Below, in pieces: positions 50,986 through 60,540 of a DNA stretch of 64,000 nt; the stretch's first letter is position 1, and the number at the start of each line of letters is the position of its first letter. The translations under genes and the position numbers were made by a program. The notes beneath the pieces are model-generated. The model had not been told where the DNA came from. It worked only from the letters and a program-made list of their open reading frames with translations, and ran no database searches. The DNA comes from Candidatus Methanoplasma termitum (GTDB lineage Archaea > Thermoplasmatota > Thermoplasmata > Methanomassiliicoccales > Methanomethylophilaceae), in assembly GCF_000800805.1 (NCBI RefSeq), contig NZ_CP010070.1:1302001-1366000 (forward strand), written 5' to 3'.

Positions 50986-53360
50986 TTGGACCCCCCCATG
51001 ATCGACCATATCGGGTCATTCCAGGCCTTTCTAAGCTCTTCTACAGTGACATTGATCTGTGTATCCTTAGCGGCGACATTATCAGCGAGCCCTTTGGCAG
51101 AGCTGCTGACCTTCATGATGCGAAGGTTCCTGCCGCCTGCGGTCCCTATCTCGGTCGCATCATCTTTCAATATCTTCCTGAACGCGGTAACATCTTTACC
51201 ATCCACCTCGACCAGCCATCTGGAGTTGCTTTCCGAATAAAGCGTACGTTCGATATCCATGCCGCCCGATGGCAGATTCACCTCGGCACCCATGTCTCCG
51301 GATATGCACATCTCTGCGATCGAGACTGCCATGCCTCCGTCCGAACAGTCATGGCAGCTGAGCACCAATCCGCCTTCCATTGCCTTCAAAAGCCTCTCCA
51401 TTGACCTTTTCAATGAAGCCACATCTACATCTGGCACATCGCCGGATCTCCCTCTGAATTTACGGAACAGCAGTGATCCGCCCATCTCATCCTTTGTCTT
51501 ACCGATCAGGAAGATCTTGCTGCCATTTTTCTTTAGATCGGCGGTGACTGCTTTCCTTGCATCATCGATCAGTCCGCAGCCGACGATCATCGGTGTAGGG
51601 AGTATCCCTATTCCCCCTGACCCCTCGTTGTATAAACTTACGTTTCCGGACGGTATCGGTATATTGAGTCCTCTTGCGATGTCACCGATGCCTCTTACCG
51701 CCTCTCTGAGCTCCCCGAGCCTTTCCGGCCTCTCCGGATTGCCGAAATTGAGGCAGTCGGTGAATGCATTAGGCTTTGCGCCTACTGCCACTATGTTGCG
51801 GCAGGCCTCATCTATCCCCGCCATACCACCCCTATATGGGTCCTGAGCGGTGAACCACGGGTTGCATCCTGTTGCGACAGCCAGACCCTTCATGCTTCCG
51901 CTTACGGGCAGCAATATGGCCGCATCTCCGGGCCCGGTCATGTTAAGCTTCCCCACCATAGGGTGTACAGCCGTTGCCCCTCTTACTTCATGGTCATATT
52001 GTCTTATGGCCCATTCTTTGGATGCTACATTCGGGTCAGACAGCAGAGCTAAGAGAACTTCGTTGCCGTTCGGAAGCTTTGGGAAGACTTCATCCTTTTT
52101 TGTCGATACTTTCGGCATGATGAACGGCCGGTCGTACTGCGGTCCGCCTGTAAGGAATTCAAGGTCCATCTCGAATATCTTCTCCCCTTTCCAGAACAGC
52201 CTCATGCGCGAGGAGTCTGTCGTCTTTGCAATGGGTGTGGCCAAGACATCCCACATGTCGAATATCTCCAGGATCTTTTCCACGTTCTCCGGCTTGCAGG
52301 TACACATCATACGCTCTTGAGATTCGGATACCCAGATCTCCCACGGAGCAAGTCCCGTTTCTTTAAGCGGTACTTTTTCCAGGTCGACATCCGCGCCGCA
52401 TCCTCCCGCAAGCGCCATCTCACCGACCACGCAGCTCAATCCTCCGCCGCCGAGGTCTTTCATCCCGGTTATCAGATGTTTTCCGTTCACTTCCAAACAG
52501 GCATGTATGACCGGCTCTTTTGTTATAGGATCTCCGAGTTGCACGGCGCCCCTTGAATCCTCACCTGAAGTTGTCGTTAGGTCCTGTGATGCGAAGTTCA
52601 CTCCGTGTATGCCGTCCCTGCCGGTGCGGCCGCCTATCAGGATCATTACCTCTCCTCTGCCGCCTGCGTAATTGCGTGCCAGGTCCTTCTTCCTCACTAT
52701 GCCGAAGCATCCGACGTTTACAAGACAGTTCCCGGTATATCTCTCATCAAAGAACATCCCGCCCGTTACAGTCGGGATGCCGCATCTGTTCCCATAATCC
52801 CTTATCCCGGACACTACTCCGCCGAGCAGATATCTGGGCTGCTTCACTCCTGGCGGTACGTCTATCTCTTTGTCAATAGGGCCGAAGCACAACGGGTCCG
52901 CAAGACCGATCGGCTGAGCCCCCATGCAGACGACATCTCTGAGTATCCCTCCTATCCCGGTCGCGGCTCCCCCGTATGGCTCTATGGCCGACGGATGATT
53001 GTGGCTCTCTACTCTGAGGGCATATCCGTGCTCATCATCGAATACCATGACCCCCGCATCCCCCCGGGAAAGCACATCCTCGCGGTCTATCCCGAAAACG
53101 AACTGTTTCAATATTTTCTTCGAACTTTTATAACAGCAGTGTTCGCTCCACGCCTGTCCCAGCGCTTGCATTTCAACATCGGTTGGGTTCCTTCCTTCTT
53201 TCTTGAAGTAATCTTTGATCGTTTTCATCTCATCTACTGACAGTCCAAGGCTCATGTCCTCCGATATCTTCTTCAGGCCCCTGTCGTTTGATGAAAGAAT
53301 ATCGATGTCATGCAACTCGAATGGGACCTTTCTTTTTACTGCGAACCCTTTTTCTGACAT
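50982..53360 (-). CDS. purL: FGAM synthase PurL, operon copy
   Basis: The 792-residue synthetase subunit that converts FGAR to FGAM with ATP and ammonia from PurQ. AWSEHCCYKSSKKILKQFVF holds the active-site His; RVESHNHPSAIEPYGGAATG, GMKDLGGGGLSCVVGEMALA and CHDCSDGGMAVSIAEMCISG are the ATP and FGAR binding segments. It sits between purS (four-base gap) and purQ (GTGA overlap), a complete small-PurL complex operon. Length is slightly above the usual ~720-750. A divergent paralogue lies next door. Confidence 0.96.
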   Translation of the reverse strand: MSEKGFAVKRKVPFELHDIDILSSNDRGLKKISEDMSLGLSVDEMKTIKDYFKKEGRNPTDVEMQALGQAWSEHCCYKSSKKILKQFVFGIDREDVLSRGDAGVMVFDDEHGYALRVESHNHPSAIEPYGGAATGIGGILRDVVCMGAQPIGLADPLCFGPIDKEIDVPPGVKQPRYLLGGVVSGIRDYGNRCGIPTVTGGMFFDERYTGNCLVNVGCFGIVRKKDLARNYAGGRGEVMILIGGRTGRDGIHGVNFASQDLTTTSGEDSRGAVQLGDPITKEPVIHACLEVNGKHLITGMKDLGGGGLSCVVGEMALAGGCGADVDLEKVPLKETGLAPWEIWVSESQERMMCTCKPENVEKILEIFDMWDVLATPIAKTTDSSRMRLFWKGEKIFEMDLEFLTGGPQYDRPFIMPKVSTKKDEVFPKLPNGNEVLLALLSDPNVASKEWAIRQYDHEVRGATAVHPMVGKLNMTGPGDAAILLPVSGSMKGLAVATGCNPWFTAQDPYRGGMAGIDEACRNIVAVGAKPNAFTDCLNFGNPERPERLGELREAVRGIGDIARGLNIPIPSGNVSLYNEGSGGIGILPTPMIVGCGLIDDARKAVTADLKKNGSKIFLIGKTKDEMGGSLLFRKFRGRSGDVPDVDVASLKRSMERLLKAMEGGLVLSCHDCSDGGMAVSIAEMCISGDMGAEVNLPSGGMDIERTLYSESNSRWLVEVDGKDVTAFRKILKDDATEIGTAGGRNLRIMKVSSSAKGLADNVAAKDTQINVTVEELRKAWNDPIWSIMGGSK

Positions 53361-53364
53361 TTGT

Positions 53365-53604
53365 TCATCTCACGGTAACGCTGAAACTCTGTATCACCGG
53401 GTTCGCCAGGAGCCTTCTGCACATCTCCTCGCCGCATTTCTTTGCCTCTTCGGCGGGCATATCCAGGGTCACTTCGAAGACCTTGACCGCTTTAACATCG
53501 ATAACTCCCTTGAATCCGAGGGACTCGAGCGTTTTCTTTGTGTTGCTTCCCTCCGGGTCCGCAACGCCCTTTTTGAGATCTATTCTGATATCGATCACTG
53601 CCAT
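53365..53604 (-). CDS. purS: FGAM synthase subunit PurS
   Basis: The 79-residue bridging subunit of the PurSQL complex. MAVIDIRIDLKKGVADPEGS, TLESLGFKGVIDVKAVKVFE and AKKCGEEMCRRLLANPVIQS match the PurS fold. The 45-codon upstream extension of the frame is promoter sequence shared with the divergent second purL and is rejected. First gene of a purS-purL-purQ operon. Confidence 0.95.
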   Translation of the reverse strand: MAVIDIRIDLKKGVADPEGSNTKKTLESLGFKGVIDVKAVKVFEVTLDMPAEEAKKCGEEMCRRLLANPVIQSFSVTVR

Positions 53605-53809
53605 TGAGTGACGTAACGTGCGCGCATAATTAAATTTTCCACCGCGGCCCAATAACTTCCCGATGGCTCTATCGGAGATAGGAGAGTCAATTGTCCGAAA
53701 AAAGCGAAAGCCGCCATATAAAAAGCTAGACGTCAGCATCCTCCCGTTTTATAGAGTTGAGGTTTTAATAAATGCTCGTGCATACAATCAGTATCCGCGA
53801 GGCAACTTC

Positions 53810-56110
53810 ATGAATAATAACAAGCTTACTGAAAAACGCAAACTTACTTTCGAGTTGTATGAAATTAAGATCAAAAACGCTGATGACAGCGACCTAAAAA
53901 AGATCTCGAAGGACCTGAGCCTTGGCCTTTCGGTCGACGAGATGAAAACGATCAAAGATTACTTCAAGAAAGAAGGAAGGAACCCCACAGATATCGAGAT
54001 GCAATCTTTGGGGCAGGCGTGGAGTGAGCACTGCTGTTACAAAAGCTCCAAATCGATATTGAAAGAGTTCGTATTTGGCATCGATCACCCGGATGTCATG
54101 TCGCGAGGCGATGCGGGGATAATGAGGTTCGACAAAAAGCATGGATATGCCCTTAGGATAGAAAGCCACAACCATCCCTCCGCCGTAGAGCCTTACGGAG
54201 GTGCCGCAACAGGTGTCGGAGGGATCCTGAGAGATGTTGTGTGCATGGGTGCGGAACCGGTCGCGATCGTAGATCCGTTCTGCATCGGTATGGTCGATAC
54301 AGAAAAGAAATTGCCTGCGGGCACTATACACCCGCGGGACCTCCTTAAAAAAGCAGTGGACGGAGGAAGGGACTACTGCAATACCGTAAAAGTACCGGCG
54401 ATCTCGGGAGCATTCTTCTTTGATGAGACATACACTGAAAACTGTCTGATCAACGTCGGTGCACTTGGCATAGTAAAGAACAAAGACCTCAGGAACAACT
54501 TCGTCAGCGGTCCGGGAGAGACATTCATACTGTGCGGCGAGCCCACGGGACGCGACGGCATACATGGGGTCAACTTCGCTTCGGCCGACCTCTCAACAGC
54601 AGTTGAGAACAAAGGTGCCAAACATGGTGTGAGTCCGATACCCAAACGCTTCGTTCTTGCCGCCTGTTTAGATGCGAACAAAGCCGGTCTTTTGACCGGG
54701 ATGAAGGACCTCGGCGGGGGCGGATTGAGCTGCGTCGTAGGCGAAATGGCATTGGGCGGGGGTTGCGGCGCCGAAGTGTACCTCGACAAGGTCCCGCTCA
54801 GAGACAAGGACCTTGTTCCGTGGGAAGTATGGGTCTCGGAGACACAGGAAAGAATGATGCTCTCCGTAAAAGAGAAGAATGTCAAGAAGGTCCTGGAGAT
54901 ATTCAAGAAACACGGTGTCCCGGCCACGGTCGTCGGAAAGAGCACGGATACAAGGCGCACAAAGATATTCTGGGAAAACGAACAGATATTCGATATGGAC
55001 CTGAAGTTCCTTACAGGCGGTCCGATGTACAAAAGACCTTTCACCGCCCCGAAAGTTTCCACGAAGGCAAAGGAAAAGATGCCGAAACTACCCTCTAATA
55101 ACGAGATCATTATGGAAATGTTGTCCGACCTGAACATCTCATCCAGAGCATGGGCGATCGATCAATTCGAAAAGAAAGGCAGGAAGACTGTTTCCGGACC
55201 TATGGCAGGGAAGGGACCCGGAGATGCGAGCATAATGACTCCTGTAAAAGACTCTGTAAAAGGTCTTGCCGTGACGGTCGGATGCAACCCATGGTTGGTC
55301 GCCGCAGATCCTTACCGCGGCAGCATGGGATGCATGGACGAAGTATGCCGCAATCTGGTGGCGGTCGGAGCGAGACCTCATGCCTTCACCGACTGTCTAA
55401 ACTTCGGCAACCCGGAAAAGCCGGATCGTATGGGGGAGTTAAGAGAGTCTGTCAGAGGACTCGGCGAGGTCGCACGCATAATTGGTGTCCCTATCCCTTC
55501 CGGAAATGTAAGTTTGTACAACGAATCATCCAACGGCGCCTGTATTTTGCCGACGCCGATGGTCATCGGTACGGGATTGATCAAAGATAGCGGTAAGGCC
55601 GTAACATCGGATCTGAAAGAAAAAGACAACTTGATATTCCTGATCGGTGAGACCAAGGACGAGATGGGCGGTTCGCTGTTATTCCGTAAGTTCGGAGGTG
55701 TCGGAGGCCGTGTGCCAGATGTCGAACCTGCCAACCTAAAGAGTCTCATCGACAGTATGTTAAAAGCCATCGGAAAGGGACTTGTCAAAAGCTGCCACGA
55801 CTGTTCCGATGGGGGATTTGCCGTCGCTATGGCGGAAATGTGCATTGCGGGCGACATCGGCGCCGAAGTAGACCTCTCAGAGATCGCTGGCAAAGATGTT
55901 GTGAAGCTGTACTCCGAAAGCCACACAAGATGGATCGTCGAGGTCTCAAAGGATGATGAAGCTGCCTTTAAGAAAGCTCTGGGAGGAAAAGCCGCCTGCA
56001 TAGGAAAGACCGGCGGAACAAAGCTGAAGATCGACAACACGGTAAACCTGTCAGTCAAGGACATGCTGAAAGCGTGGAAGGCTCCCCTCAGCAAAATAAT
56101 GAAGGGCTGA
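53810..56110 (+). CDS. Second PurL (FGAM synthase-like), divergent paralogue
   Basis: A 766-residue PurL paralogue starting about 200 bases from purS on the opposite strand. It shares long identical stretches with the operon copy (SLGLSVDEMKTIKDYFKKEG, AWSEHCCYKSSK), keeps the active-site His and the ATP motifs (ESHNHPSAVEPYGGAATGVG, GMKDLGGGGLSCVVGEMALG), and differs mainly in the middle (KKAVDGGRDYCNTVKVPAIS) and end. No PurS or PurQ partner accompanies it. It may be a redundant or specialised enzyme; all obvious catalytic residues remain. The start follows TTTTAATAAA by about 45 bases; a longer frame from 53663 overlaps that promoter. Confidence 0.9.
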   Translation: MNNNKLTEKRKLTFELYEIKIKNADDSDLKKISKDLSLGLSVDEMKTIKDYFKKEGRNPTDIEMQSLGQAWSEHCCYKSSKSILKEFVFGIDHPDVMSRGDAGIMRFDKKHGYALRIESHNHPSAVEPYGGAATGVGGILRDVVCMGAEPVAIVDPFCIGMVDTEKKLPAGTIHPRDLLKKAVDGGRDYCNTVKVPAISGAFFFDETYTENCLINVGALGIVKNKDLRNNFVSGPGETFILCGEPTGRDGIHGVNFASADLSTAVENKGAKHGVSPIPKRFVLAACLDANKAGLLTGMKDLGGGGLSCVVGEMALGGGCGAEVYLDKVPLRDKDLVPWEVWVSETQERMMLSVKEKNVKKVLEIFKKHGVPATVVGKSTDTRRTKIFWENEQIFDMDLKFLTGGPMYKRPFTAPKVSTKAKEKMPKLPSNNEIIMEMLSDLNISSRAWAIDQFEKKGRKTVSGPMAGKGPGDASIMTPVKDSVKGLAVTVGCNPWLVAADPYRGSMGCMDEVCRNLVAVGARPHAFTDCLNFGNPEKPDRMGELRESVRGLGEVARIIGVPIPSGNVSLYNESSNGACILPTPMVIGTGLIKDSGKAVTSDLKEKDNLIFLIGETKDEMGGSLLFRKFGGVGGRVPDVEPANLKSLIDSMLKAIGKGLVKSCHDCSDGGFAVAMAEMCIAGDIGAEVDLSEIAGKDVVKLYSESHTRWIVEVSKDDEAAFKKALGGKAACIGKTGGTKLKIDNTVNLSVKDMLKAWKAPLSKIMKG

Positions 56111-56148
56111 ACACAGCCCCGACCTTTCCAATCTCATAAAAACGGCGA

Positions 56149-56925
56149 TCAGCTTTTTGGACCGGTCGCCGCCTTTCTTCCAAAAATTAAATATCCCGTA
56201 TGGCCCAACGTGTCAAACGACGGCCTGACGCCGCCGGGATGTACCTCGAGCCCGCGCTGTATGTTCTCCAACGCATATACTTCAACGAACCCCTTTTCCC
56301 TCATGGCGTGAACAATGCTCTCCGCCTGGTTCATGTTAGGTACATATGAGCATAGGCGGCCGCCCATCCTCAGATTCCCATATAAATTGTCCAAAGCAAG
56401 CCACGGGTCCGGCATATCCATGATAAGAGCGTCCGCAACAATGTCTACCTTCGTGTTCCTGGCGTCGCCTATCGTATACTTCCAGCATTTATCCAATCCT
56501 GTGCGCTTTACGTTCTTGAGTGCGAGCTTGGCATTCTCTTCTTTGAACTCTAAAGTATGCACAATGCCGGAAGGCGCTACTGCACTCAAGAGAGCGGTCG
56601 TCAGACCTCCGGACCCTGCACCTACTTCGAGGACGGTCTTGCCGGAACTCACATCGCAATTCAACAGTATTGTTGCCGCATCTTTCGGACCTATTATCTG
56701 CGCACCTCTATCCAATGACTCCATCAATTCTACAGTGCCAGGTCTGAAAACATAATAGTCTTTTCCGACGATAGTAATAACAGAGCCGTCATTAAGTTCT
56801 TTGAATCTTGACCCATCTACAGTCCCTAACGAAGCGATCTTAAGCATCTCATAAGACACTCTCAGCCATGTTCTTTTTCCTGACCTGTCCGCAAGAAATA
56901 CCGTTTCGCCTTCCAGGAATGGCAT
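56149..56925 (-). CDS. trmI: tRNA (adenine-N1) methyltransferase TrmI
   Basis: A 258-residue archaeal TrmI that methylates A57/A58 in the tRNA T-loop. MPFLEGETVFLADRSGKRTW opens the N-terminal domain; VLEVGAGSGGLTTALLSAVA is the SAM motif; YTIGDARN, ALIMDMPDPWLALDNLY and GGRLCSYVPNMNQAE follow. The ATG used lies five bases after the proS stop; one 17 codons upstream would lie inside proS. The hairpin-free gap suggests co-transcription with proS and prs. Confidence 0.93.
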   Translation of the reverse strand: MPFLEGETVFLADRSGKRTWLRVSYEMLKIASLGTVDGSRFKELNDGSVITIVGKDYYVFRPGTVELMESLDRGAQIIGPKDAATILLNCDVSSGKTVLEVGAGSGGLTTALLSAVAPSGIVHTLEFKEENAKLALKNVKRTGLDKCWKYTIGDARNTKVDIVADALIMDMPDPWLALDNLYGNLRMGGRLCSYVPNMNQAESIVHAMREKGFVEVYALENIQRGLEVHPGGVRPSFDTLGHTGYLIFGRKAATGPKS

Positions 56926-56929
56926 GTGA

Positions 56930-58333
56930 TCACATTGTACGTGCGGCAAGTGTGTACTCATCTGTCTCTTTGCCACATATTATGCATTTGCCCTTGTATC
57001 CTTTCTCTTTCGGATACGGCTTCCCGAGTATCTTCATTTCAGTCTTATCTTCGAAAGCGTGGCCGCACTCTTCGCAACCGCACCACCCGAGTTTCAGGAC
57101 CTTATCTTCGGGAATGTCATCGAGTGAGCTGATCTCACTCACTCTGGACATTTGTATCTTCTTTGCTCTTTCAAGGAGCGTTGAGCTGATCATTTTCAGG
57201 ATCAGGTCCACGCCGCTCCCTACTGTGCTGATGTCGATCGTCCCCTTCTCTCCGGTGTCCCTTCTGGCAAATGTTACCACTTTGTTGTCGATGTCCCTTC
57301 CGCCCAACTCCAATCTGAGCGGTACGCCCTTGATCTCCCAATCGTAGTATTTGCTTCCCGGTCTGATGTCCCTGTCGTCTACTTTCACTCTTATTCCGTG
57401 CTCTGTGAGTTTAGAGGCGAGGCTGCGTGCCGCTTCTGCGACCATCGCACCGTTGTCCTTTGACTGTATCGGAATAATGACTGCTTGGAACGGTGCTATG
57501 TCAGGCGGCATTATCAATCCCTTATCGTCCGAATGCACACCTATTATTCCTCCGAGAAGCCTTTCGCTCATTCCATAGGTTGTCTGGTGAACATGCTTGT
57601 GCTCGCCTTTGTCATCCTCATAGGTGATCTCATACGGTATCGAGAAATTAGTGCGGTAGTGGTGAATGGACCCCATCTGCAGCGTTTTTCCGTTTGGCAT
57701 GACGGTGTCGATACCGACCGTGTAATATGCGCCGGGGAACTTGTCCCACTCCGTCCTTACAGATAAGAAGTACGGCAGGCAGAGCCTTTTTGCAACCTTG
57801 GACAGTATTTCGGTGTCCTCTTCGATCTGCCTTTGTGCGTCCTCTTCGGATACATGACAGGTGTGTGATTCGAAGAAATGGATCTCCCTCACTCTCATGA
57901 ACGCTCTTGTCTGCTTCGTCTCATAGCGGAACACATTCACGATCTGATATATCTTCAGCGGAAGATCTTGATGTGATCTTATCCAGAGAGCGAACATCGG
58001 ATACATTGCCGTCTCGGATGTGGGGCGCAGAACGAGCCTTACGTCGAGTTCGTTAAGGCCGGCATGCGTGACCCAGTACACCTCCGAATCGAACCCTTTG
58101 ATGTGGTCCTTCTCCTTTTTGAACTCGGTCTCCGGTATCATAAGAGGAAAACATACTTCGTCGTGACCGGTGGCATCCAGTTCTTTTCTAATGAACTCGT
58201 CAATATGCTTCATGGCTTTCCAGCCGTAGGGGGTCCAAACGTTCATTCCCTTTATCGGGTATCTTTTGTCGGACATACCGGCCTTCTCGACTATCTCCAA
58301 GTACCAGTCACTGAAGTTATCCTCCTTTTCCAT
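56930..58333 (-). CDS. proS: Prolyl-tRNA synthetase, archaeal/eukaryotic type
   Basis: A 467-residue class II synthetase. SDKRYPIKGMNVWTPYGWKA and VCFPLMIPETEFKKEKDHIK begin it; VLRPTSETAMYPMFALWIRS is motif 2 region; ETKQTRAFMRVREIHFFESH and RLLGGIIGVHSDDKGLIMPP carry motif 3 and the anticodon domain follows with DDRDIRPGSKYYDWEIKGVP. The C-terminal domain has two Cys pairs (GWCGCEECG, CIICG) as a zinc site and ends in LAARTM rather than the usual terminal Tyr. It follows prs after four bases. Confidence 0.95.
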   Translation of the reverse strand: MEKEDNFSDWYLEIVEKAGMSDKRYPIKGMNVWTPYGWKAMKHIDEFIRKELDATGHDEVCFPLMIPETEFKKEKDHIKGFDSEVYWVTHAGLNELDVRLVLRPTSETAMYPMFALWIRSHQDLPLKIYQIVNVFRYETKQTRAFMRVREIHFFESHTCHVSEEDAQRQIEEDTEILSKVAKRLCLPYFLSVRTEWDKFPGAYYTVGIDTVMPNGKTLQMGSIHHYRTNFSIPYEITYEDDKGEHKHVHQTTYGMSERLLGGIIGVHSDDKGLIMPPDIAPFQAVIIPIQSKDNGAMVAEAARSLASKLTEHGIRVKVDDRDIRPGSKYYDWEIKGVPLRLELGGRDIDNKVVTFARRDTGEKGTIDISTVGSGVDLILKMISSTLLERAKKIQMSRVSEISSLDDIPEDKVLKLGWCGCEECGHAFEDKTEMKILGKPYPKEKGYKGKCIICGKETDEYTLAARTM

Positions 58334-58337
58334 AAGA

Positions 58338-59285
58338 TCACTTTTCCTTTTTCAGTGCGCCGCGTATAGTTCCTTTTACAGAACCGCGGGGTTTTTTCTT
58401 GTTCCTCGCAACATCTTCTTTCAACGCATCGCAGATTATGTCGGCGACCGAGATGAGCGATACTTCGTTCTCAAGCGTGTTGCAGCAGAGAATGTTTGCG
58501 AATGCGTTCCCGGTAAGCCTCTCAAGAGCATTATTCACGAACACGCCGTGTGTGCAAGCGACCGATATGCTCCCCGCACCCGCTTCCTTGAGTGCTTGTT
58601 TTGCGGCGATTATCGTACCGCCTGTGGATATCATATCATCCACAATGAGGATGTTCTTTCCTTTGCAATCTATCGTCGGATCTGAGTCTATCTTCACTTC
58701 TGAACCGGAAAGACGGGTCTTGTCGAAATAATCATATTCCAGACCAAGTTTTTCACCGACAGCTTTTGCACGGTCCTTTGCACCTTTGTCGGGAGACATA
58801 ACCATGTCTATTTTTTTATTTTTGAAGTGTTCTGCGATCGCGGGTGCCGCTTTGAGATCCTTATGCGGACAATCAAAGTAGTCGAGTATCGCTTCCTTGT
58901 GGATATCGATGGTGAATACACTGTCGCATACCAAGCCAAGATGTTTTGCCATTACTTTGGCGCTCTCAGGCTCTCCTGGTTTGAATATCCTGTCCTGTCT
59001 GGCATATCCGAAATACGGGATCACCAGGATCACCCTTTTCGCACCCATCTTCTTTACCGCATCTTGAAGAAGGAACATCTCGATCATATTAGAATCGGGA
59101 TAGGTGTTCTGAACTATCACCACATCATCGATCAACTCATCCTTTCCTAGCGATTCGGTATCGATCCTTGTATAGCACTCGCCGTCCGGGAACTTTGTTG
59201 TAGCTGCTCGTATATATGCGCAACCGAGTTTGGTCGAGAGCTCCTTTGCAAGATCCTTGGAAGACGATCCCCCTACTATTATCAT
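58338..59285 (-). CDS. prs: Ribose-phosphate pyrophosphokinase (PRPP synthase)
   Basis: A 315-residue enzyme making PRPP from ribose 5-phosphate and ATP. TTKFPDGECYTRID, PYFGYARQDRIFKPGEPESA (ATP site), DIHKEAILDYFDCPHKDLKA, VMSPDKGAKDRAKAVGEKLG and the PRPP loop ILIVDDMISTGGTIIAAKQA are all visible. The C-terminal basic tail (RNKKKPRGSVKGTIRGALKKEK) extends past most homologues by about 25 residues. It supplies PRPP for the purine, NAD and tRNA-linked pathways elsewhere in the window. Confidence 0.95.
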   Translation of the reverse strand: MIIVGGSSSKDLAKELSTKLGCAYIRAATTKFPDGECYTRIDTESLGKDELIDDVVIVQNTYPDSNMIEMFLLQDAVKKMGAKRVILVIPYFGYARQDRIFKPGEPESAKVMAKHLGLVCDSVFTIDIHKEAILDYFDCPHKDLKAAPAIAEHFKNKKIDMVMSPDKGAKDRAKAVGEKLGLEYDYFDKTRLSGSEVKIDSDPTIDCKGKNILIVDDMISTGGTIIAAKQALKEAGAGSISVACTHGVFVNNALERLTGNAFANILCCNTLENEVSLISVADIICDALKEDVARNKKKPRGSVKGTIRGALKKEK

Positions 59286-59378
59286 GTTTCCCGCATAAGC
59301 ATAATATTATAATTAAATGTCCCCAGAGGGCTGCCGCGCAGTCAATCTTTTTATCATCGGGAGGCATAATCACTGCCG

Positions 59379-59672
59379 ATGAACAACACCGTTTCCGAAG
59401 AAAAGATCGACAGATATCTTGAGATAACAAAGAAAGCGCTGGAAAAGCTCAAGATAGCGGCCCCTGACAGGTCCTTCGGGAAAAGACTTGCCGATGACTT
59501 CCTTGATATGGCAACATCATATTACAACGATGCGAAGCACTTCAGAGACGTGGGGGATCTTGTCACGGCATTCGCAGCCGTCAATTACGCACACGGGTGG
59601 TTGGACTGCGGTGCGAGGATAGGTCTGTTCGATGTCGGAGAGGACGACGTCCTCTTCACACTCTTTGAATGA
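59379..59672 (+). CDS. DUF357 protein
   Basis: A 97-residue archaeal protein of the DUF357 family, mostly alpha-helical. EEKIDRYLEITKKALEKLKI and YYNDAKHFRDVGDLVTAFAA with VNYAHGWLDCGARIGLFDV are the family signature. The biochemical role is unknown. It overlaps the convergent pantoate kinase by 17 bases. Confidence 0.88.
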   Translation: MNNTVSEEKIDRYLEITKKALEKLKIAAPDRSFGKRLADDFLDMATSYYNDAKHFRDVGDLVTAFAAVNYAHGWLDCGARIGLFDVGEDDVLFTLFE

Positions 59673-60540
59673 TGTGTGCTGGCTCATTGGTGGACGATGT
59701 CGAGAATATTTTTCCTTCGCCCAATACTTCCCTGACTTCTTTCTCCGGTGCATCAGTGAAAATGCTGTTTCCGAGCATGCACATCGCAGACCTTATTCCG
59801 TTCTTTTTGAGCAGCTCGATCGCTGCATCAACAGCCTGACCTCGGACATTGGCCTCGGCCGAAAATTTGTTTGATATCTCGAACAGCGACCTTTTTACCG
59901 CATCACTGTCATTTTTTGTCATATCGTTAGTCCTGAACTCCAACATGGCTGTGCCGCCCGCTTCGCTTATGGATCTGAGCTTGCCGGCATTCCCGAGAAC
60001 TCCCGCCGTGCTGAGTTTATCGCCCAGCACAACAACGGTCATTGTTTCAAAGGAAAGTTTCATATCATATACTCTGCCGACCGGCGGGAGACCTGCCTTG
60101 ATCCTTATCGGAACGTCGCCTTCATGCATAAGCCCCGAGACATCCCCGAGTCCGCCTCCGCATATGGCATCGGCGGCATGCGCCGCTTCGAATGCTTCCC
60201 TTCTGCTCTTCCCGGTCATCTCCGCTAAACACAAGGCCGCTGCGACCGCTCCGGATGCGCTCATTCCGAACCCTTGCCCCGGCGGGACCCTGCACTCGAC
60301 ATTTACCTCGAAAGTACGGCCCGATGCCATATGACCCAGGACATGTCTCGTTATCTTTGCTTCATCCTCTTTTCCGTCGATAATGACCTTTGTTCTTCCT
60401 TTGATCTCATCCACGTGAACGATGGAGCCGGCCCCTAGCCTGATGCCGACTCCTTCCGACCCCCTCTCCAATATATTGCGGAAGGATTCGGATGGTTTGA
60501 AGAAACAGGTTATGTGTGCCGGACAGTATGCTGATGTCAT
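59656..60540 (-). CDS. Pantoate kinase (GHMP family)
   Basis: A 294-residue GHMP kinase of the archaeal pantoate kinase type, which phosphorylates pantoate on the archaeal route to coenzyme A. AYCPAHITCFFKPSESFRNI opens it; VPPGQGFGMSASGAVAAALC is the ATP motif; GGGLGDVSGLMHEGDVPIR and KKNGIRSAMCMLGNSIFTDA complete the fold. Its start overlaps the coaBC stop as ATGA, so both steps of CoA synthesis are coupled. Confidence 0.9.
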   Translation of the reverse strand: MTSAYCPAHITCFFKPSESFRNILERGSEGVGIRLGAGSIVHVDEIKGRTKVIIDGKEDEAKITRHVLGHMASGRTFEVNVECRVPPGQGFGMSASGAVAAALCLAEMTGKSRREAFEAAHAADAICGGGLGDVSGLMHEGDVPIRIKAGLPPVGRVYDMKLSFETMTVVVLGDKLSTAGVLGNAGKLRSISEAGGTAMLEFRTNDMTKNDSDAVKRSLFEISNKFSAEANVRGQAVDAAIELLKKNGIRSAMCMLGNSIFTDAPEKEVREVLGEGKIFSTSSTNEPAHIIQRV

